This document shows, in pieces, positions 60,750 through 64,000 of a stretch of 64,000 bases of DNA. The notes beneath the pieces were generated by a model. The model searched no databases. It was not told the origin of the DNA and was given only the letters and a program-made list of their open reading frames with translations. The stretch is from positions 1 through 64,000 of the forward strand of contig CAIVJW010000432.1 of NCBI GenBank assembly GCA_903906315.1, written 5' to 3'. The position numbers and the translations under genes were made by a program. Within the stretch, counting starts at the first letter, position 1, and each line of letters starts with the position of its first letter. The stretch comes from an uncultured delta proteobacterium. Its GTDB lineage: Bacteria > Myxococcota_A > Polyangia > Polyangiales > Polyangiaceae.

Positions 60750-61346
60750 CTACGTCCAGTGCCCGGCGCGCAGGGCGGCCGAGTCGATCGTCTTGATCTT
60801 GGGCCCCAGCGCCTCGCGGAAGGTCGCCTCGTCGTCGTCGTCCATCAGGCCCTCACCGAACCCGGTCGCGACTTCCATCGCCGTCGAGAGGATGCGGAGG
60901 AACTGCTGGAAGCTGGACGCGCAGAGCTCGGGCTTGATGGTCTCGGTGCCGGTCATCGACGTGTACACCGGGCAGTCGCCCTCGGCGTCGAGCTTGGACA
61001 CGTCGAGGAAGTACGGGTCGCCGAGCAGGGCGCTGCGAGCGATGAGGATCCAGCTCTTGCGCCAGCCCGGGTTGGCAGGCGTCGCGTCGGCGCCGACGCC
61101 GTAGCCGAGCTGCTCGGCGGCGAGCTTCTCCGACGAGAAGAGGCGCACCCGCTCCACGGGCGTGACCGTCTCGACGTCCGTCGGGTCGGCGTCGGCGAGG
61201 AACGCGCGGAATCGCGACGGGATGCGGAGCGACTTCCTCAGCTCGTCGACCCGGGCCGCATCGGCCTTGCCGAACGTCACCGCGAGGCCGCGTCGCGCGA
61301 AGATGTCCTTGAGCGCCGCCACCGACTCGGCAAGGTCGCTATCCAC
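60750..61346 (-). CDS. SMI1/KNR4 (SUKH) family protein
   Basis: A 198-residue soluble protein from the GTG at 61346. The middle contains the SUKH pattern: RIPSRFRAFLADAD, PVERVRLFSSEKL, ILIARSALLGDPYFLD, and SFQQFLRILS at the C-terminus. SUKH proteins often act as toxin-immunity proteins or protein-interaction domains. No toxin is recognised nearby, so an interaction role is more likely. It lies 11 bases upstream of the zinc-ribbon kinase gene on the same strand and may be cotranscribed. Confidence 0.72.
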   Translation of the reverse strand: MDSDLAESVAALKDIFARRGLAVTFGKADAARVDELRKSLRIPSRFRAFLADADPTDVETVTPVERVRLFSSEKLAAEQLGYGVGADATPANPGWRKSWILIARSALLGDPYFLDVSKLDAEGDCPVYTSMTGTETIKPELCASSFQQFLRILSTAMEVATGFGEGLMDDDDEATFREALGPKIKTIDSAALRAGHWT

Positions 61347-61479
61347 CGAACGAATCCCTTCCTTGGCTGCTGTCGAGCCCGGGTCACGCCCGGGTGCTGC
61401 CGTCGCCGCCTCCCTCGGCGCAGGCGCACAACGGAGCGGGGGCCACGTGGGCTCCCTGGGTCGGGGCGTCTGCCCGCCC

Positions 61480-61504
61480 CGCGCCCGGCTTCGCCGGGGG
61501 CGCG
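61480..61504 (+). promoter_or_regulatory. Stem-loop in the upp leader region
   Basis: CGCGCCCGGC (61480-61489) pairs with GCCGGG and GCGCG further downstream around a TTC loop (6 bp, a 2-base bulge, then 4 bp). A shorter hairpin, CCCCG with CGGGG, follows about 15 bases later, near the start of upp. Together they could form a regulated leader, but no known motif is recognised. Confidence 0.3.
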
Positions 61505-61549
61505 CGGAGGCATACCCCGCACCGGGGGAAGTAGTGTAACAGAAAAGCG

Positions 61550-62365
61550 ATGCCGGACGTCGCTTATGCTGAGAGTCGGTTCAGGGCCGCGGAGATCGAC
61601 CACCGCTACGGCCCCAATGTTCACCTCCTCGACGACCCGCTCGCGCTGAGCCTGCTCGGGCGGGCCTGCTCGCCGGACACCGGCCAGCCGGACGTGGGCC
61701 GCCTCGTCCACACGCTCTACGAGATGCTCGCGCGCACGGTCCTCGCGGCCGAGTTCCCGCGCGGCCGGGTGGACCTCCCCACGAGGATGGTCGCGTACCA
61801 CCAGGAGGCCGTGTACCGCGGCGTCGCGATCGCCCGTTCGACGAAGGCCGTCACGGTCGGCATCGCGCGGGCAGGGACGATGCCGTCGCAGGTCGTCTAC
61901 GAGCTGATGAACGAGGTGCTCGACCCGGCGCTCGTGCGGCAGGACCACCTGTTCATGAGCCGGCAGACCAACGCCGCGGGCGAGGTCATCGGCGCGACGT
62001 GGCACGACGCGAAGATCGGTCGAGACGTGGACGGCCGCATCGTGATGTTCCCCGATCCGATGGGCGCGACGGGCTCGTCGATGGTCAGCGCGGTGACCTA
62101 CTACACGACGCAGCTCGAGGGCCGCCCCGCCAAGTGCATCGCGCTGCACCTCATCGTCACGCCCGAGTACGTGCGGCGCGTCCACGAGGCGCACCCGAAC
62201 CTCGTCGTCTACGCGCTGCGGCTCGATCGCGGCCTGTCGACCACGCGCGCCCTAGCGGCCGCCCCGGGCGAGCTGCCGGAGGAGGAGCGCGGCCTGAACG
62301 ACGTGCACTACATCGTGCCTGGCGCCGGCGGCGTCGGCGAGATCCTCAACAACGCCTGGGTCTAG
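61550..62365 (+). CDS. upp: Uracil phosphoribosyltransferase
   Basis: A 271-residue enzyme, longer than the usual 210 residues, converting uracil and PRPP to UMP. PRPP-binding signature MFPDPMGATGSSM (the DPM/T-GATG pattern) is present, as is the C-terminal IVPGAGGVGEILNNAW. The extra N-terminal sequence is also seen in some deltaproteobacterial homologues. The ATG at 61550 follows the hairpin-rich leader. Its stop shares a CTAG tetranucleotide with the convergent gene's stop. Confidence 0.85.
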   Translation: MPDVAYAESRFRAAEIDHRYGPNVHLLDDPLALSLLGRACSPDTGQPDVGRLVHTLYEMLARTVLAAEFPRGRVDLPTRMVAYHQEAVYRGVAIARSTKAVTVGIARAGTMPSQVVYELMNEVLDPALVRQDHLFMSRQTNAAGEVIGATWHDAKIGRDVDGRIVMFPDPMGATGSSMVSAVTYYTTQLEGRPAKCIALHLIVTPEYVRRVHEAHPNLVVYALRLDRGLSTTRALAAAPGELPEEERGLNDVHYIVPGAGGVGEILNNAWV

Positions 62366-63432
62366 CCGCTCGCGCGCTGCCGGCGCGGCTTGCCCCGCGG
62401 GTTGTGCGAGCTCGCCAGCCGCTCGTAGTCGATGGCCGGTCGGGCGATCGGCGCGGCGGTGGTGAGCTCGCCCGCGCTCCGGTCGAGCGCGTCGATCATG
62501 GCGCCGACCCGGCTTGCGCCCGCGGCGCCGCGCTCGCTGACGAGCTCGCGGTAGGCGATCGCGAGGGCCGGCACGCCCGCGCCCGAGACGTGCCCGCGCC
62601 GCGCGAGGTCCGCGTAGCTCCTCGCGAGCGCGCCGCCGTCGAAATTGTGCGCGTAGGCCAGATCCTGCGCGACGCGAAGCACCGATCGCGCCGGGAGCCG
62701 GCCGTCCTCGTGCAGCACGAACGCGGCCTGGAGGTAGTTGTAGAACGGCACCACGCGCGAGCCGTAGACGGCGAAGTCCGACGGCGCCGACTGGCGCTCC
62801 AGGTGGATGAGAATGCGCTCGACCACGGCGCCCTTGTCGACGTAGCCGGCGAACCGGACCGCGTCGCCGATCGTGTCGTCGTAGGCGTCGCCGGCGCGCA
62901 TGACGCGGCGGAGCACGTCGGGCGCGACCAGGCCCGCGCAGACGTCGGCGTAGAGCGAGTAGACGAACGCATCGGCCTCTGCGTCGTCGCCGAGCAGCGC
63001 CTCGTGCACGAGCTCGCCGGCGTCGTCGCGCTGGCTCTGCATCTCGCAACGCCGGAGGAGCAGCGCCGGCAGCTTGTAGCCGAGCTGGCCACGTAGCGCC
63101 CGGAAGCGCAGGCGCAGGAGGTTCTCGAGGTTCGGCTTGAGGGTGAGGGAAGCCCAGCGAGCGCCATCGAGGCGCAGCTTCTCCTCGATGCGGGAGCGAA
63201 GCTGCGTCGGGCTGCCCGAGAGGATGTGGATCTCGACGCCCGTCCGGCCGAGCTCGCGCAGCAGGGCCGCGGCGCCGGGGACCGTGCGCTTCTGGTCGGG
63301 GCGCTCGATGGCCGTCCGGAGGAGATCGCGCAGCGTGTCGAAGTCGGTGCGCAGGTACGTCTTGTCGAGATCCCAGCGCGCGACGAAGCGCGCCGGGCCC
63401 GGCGTCGCGCCAGCGGCTCGGATCACGGACAC
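62362..63432 (-). CDS. APP1-like (DUF2183) phosphatase homologue
   Basis: A 356-residue protein with a DxDxT-type nucleophile segment DLDKTYLRTDF near the N-terminus and HILSGSPTQLRSRIEEKL further on, resembling the HAD-like catalytic domain of the APP1/DUF2183 phosphatidate phosphatases. The remaining C-terminal region is helical. The start is uncertain: GTG at 63432 is chosen (GTG at 63426 also possible) because upstream frames overlap the neighbouring gene. A role in lipid phosphate metabolism is suggested but not certain. The stop shares CTAG with upp. Confidence 0.6.
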   Translation of the reverse strand: MSVIRAAGATPGPARFVARWDLDKTYLRTDFDTLRDLLRTAIERPDQKRTVPGAAALLRELGRTGVEIHILSGSPTQLRSRIEEKLRLDGARWASLTLKPNLENLLRLRFRALRGQLGYKLPALLLRRCEMQSQRDDAGELVHEALLGDDAEADAFVYSLYADVCAGLVAPDVLRRVMRAGDAYDDTIGDAVRFAGYVDKGAVVERILIHLERQSAPSDFAVYGSRVVPFYNYLQAAFVLHEDGRLPARSVLRVAQDLAYAHNFDGGALARSYADLARRGHVSGAGVPALAIAYRELVSERGAAGASRVGAMIDALDRSAGELTTAAPIARPAIDYERLASSHNPRGKPRRQRASG

Positions 63433-63484
63433 GCTCGCACGCGTGCCGTCGCCGGTCGCGGCGTGCGCGCCCCGGGGCGGGGGA

Positions 63485-64000
63485 TCACTGCGCCTCGGCG
63501 CTCCACTCGGCCTGCATGCGCTCGAGCGACTCGACGAGATCCTCCGCCTGCGCCGTCCACGCGAGCTTGAGAGCCTCGTGCAGGTACGACGTCGCCTCGG
63601 CCTCGCGGTCACGCTCCTTCGACACGTAGGCGAGGAGGCCGAGCATCTGTGCCCGCTCGGGCCCGGTCGGCTCCGACAGGTCGAGCGCTTCGCGGAGCAC
63701 GCCGTCGGCGTCCGTCAGGTCGCCCGCGAACGCGAGCGCTTCGCCGAGCTTCTGGCTGAAGATGAGCACGGCGCGCACCGGGTCGTCGATCTCGCCGCGG
63801 AACATCTCGTGGCGCGCGACGTCGAGCGCGCGCCGGAGCGCGAGCACCGCGCCGCGCGGATCGCCGCGCGCCGCCGCGCGATTCGCGACCTGCTCGAGCA
63901 GCATGAGCGCCTCGAACGACTCCTGGGCGTGGTAGGCGTGCACGGCCTGGACCTCGAGCGGCTGCGGGTCGCGCTCGTCGACGAGGATGGCCGCCGCGTG
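63485..64000 (-). CDS. TPR-like protein, N-terminus beyond window edge
   Basis: The C-terminal part of a protein of unknown size. The frame is open from base 64000 to the stop at 63485, giving 171 visible residues. They form TPR-type helical pairs (ANRAAARGDPRGAVLALRRALD, LGEALAFAGDLTDADGVLREAL, and AEATSYLHEALKLA). No start is visible in the window. It lies about 50 bases upstream of the APP1-like gene on the same strand. Probably a scaffold or regulator; no enzyme motif seen. Confidence 0.65.
   Translation of the reverse strand, partial: HAAAILVDERDPQPLEVQAVHAYHAQESFEALMLLEQVANRAAARGDPRGAVLALRRALDVARHEMFRGEIDDPVRAVLIFSQKLGEALAFAGDLTDADGVLREALDLSEPTGPERAQMLGLLAYVSKERDREAEATSYLHEALKLAWTAQAEDLVESLERMQAEWSAEAQ

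Overview
This is a very GC-rich window (about 70% by eye) with coding signatures typical of a myxobacterium, most likely order Polyangiales (Myxococcota). The evidence is a set of large secreted or lipoprotein genes rich in Cys and in MopE-type CDGxDNDCDGxxDE repeats, a MYXO-CTERM-like C-terminal tail, Hanks-type Ser/Thr kinases, an FHA-DUF4388 protein, a TPR-sigma-54 activator, and many GTG starts with 4-base stop/start overlaps. I saw no rRNA, tRNA, CRISPR array, insertion sequence or phage gene. It looks like ordinary chromosome with many poorly characterised lineage-specific genes. Confidence in the order-level placement is moderate.

Layout. 1-1846: divergent carotenoid genes (crtD-like desaturase, cut by the window edge; crtE-like prenyl synthase) around a palindrome-rich control region. 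2.1-10.2 kb: a small unknown protein, a Cys-rich lipoprotein, a Ser/Thr kinase translationally coupled to a TPR/PEGA envelope protein, an alpha/beta-hydrolase-like lipoprotein and a VanW-family protein. 10.3-16.9 kb: a tightly overlapping Gld-type ABC transporter operon (ATPase, permease, GldG-like, DUF4340), followed by an SH3-domain membrane protein. 17.1-21.3 kb: DUF3293 protein, lipoprotein, histidine kinase/response regulator pair and pyrimidine-nucleoside phosphorylase. 21.5-28.3 kb: two giant MopE-repeat genes in one operon, one with a von Willebrand A domain and a MYXO-CTERM-like tail, the other a lipoprotein ending in a formylglycine-generating-enzyme-like domain. 28.4-40.6 kb: WYL regulator, lysine 2,3-aminomutase, lytic transglycosylase, CPBP protease homologue, gltX, pyruvoyl arginine decarboxylase with a small helical partner, ccmB, an Fe-S/flavin oxidoreductase, a degenerate phosphoesterase, nadD and a DUF2520 dehydrogenase-like protein. 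40.6-47.0 kb: a 1285-residue TPR-sigma-54 activator whose stop overlaps the start of a tiny lipoprotein carrying two DPQPDPW repeats, then a multi-spanning histidine kinase. 47.0-51.0 kb: fhs, kdd (L-erythro-3,5-diaminohexanoate dehydrogenase) and the FHA-DUF4388 protein. 51.5-64.0 kb: a 1592-residue metzincin-like lipoprotein behind a candidate sigma-54 promoter, hisD, a Cys-rich lipoprotein, a zinc-ribbon Ser/Thr kinase, a SUKH protein, upp, an APP1-like phosphatase homologue and an incomplete TPR protein.

How it fits together. Recognisable metabolism includes carotenoid synthesis, NAD and tRNA charging functions, pyrimidine salvage (deoA/pdp and upp), arginine decarboxylation, one-carbon activation, and two separated enzymes (KamA, Kdd) of the lysine-to-beta-lysine fermentation route. 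The most promising undescribed unit is the TPR-sigma-54 activator / repeat-peptide lipoprotein / histidine kinase cluster at 40.6-47.0 kb, which has the layout expected of a peptide-sensing circuit. That role is inference only. Several intergenic stem-loops help to define transcription units.
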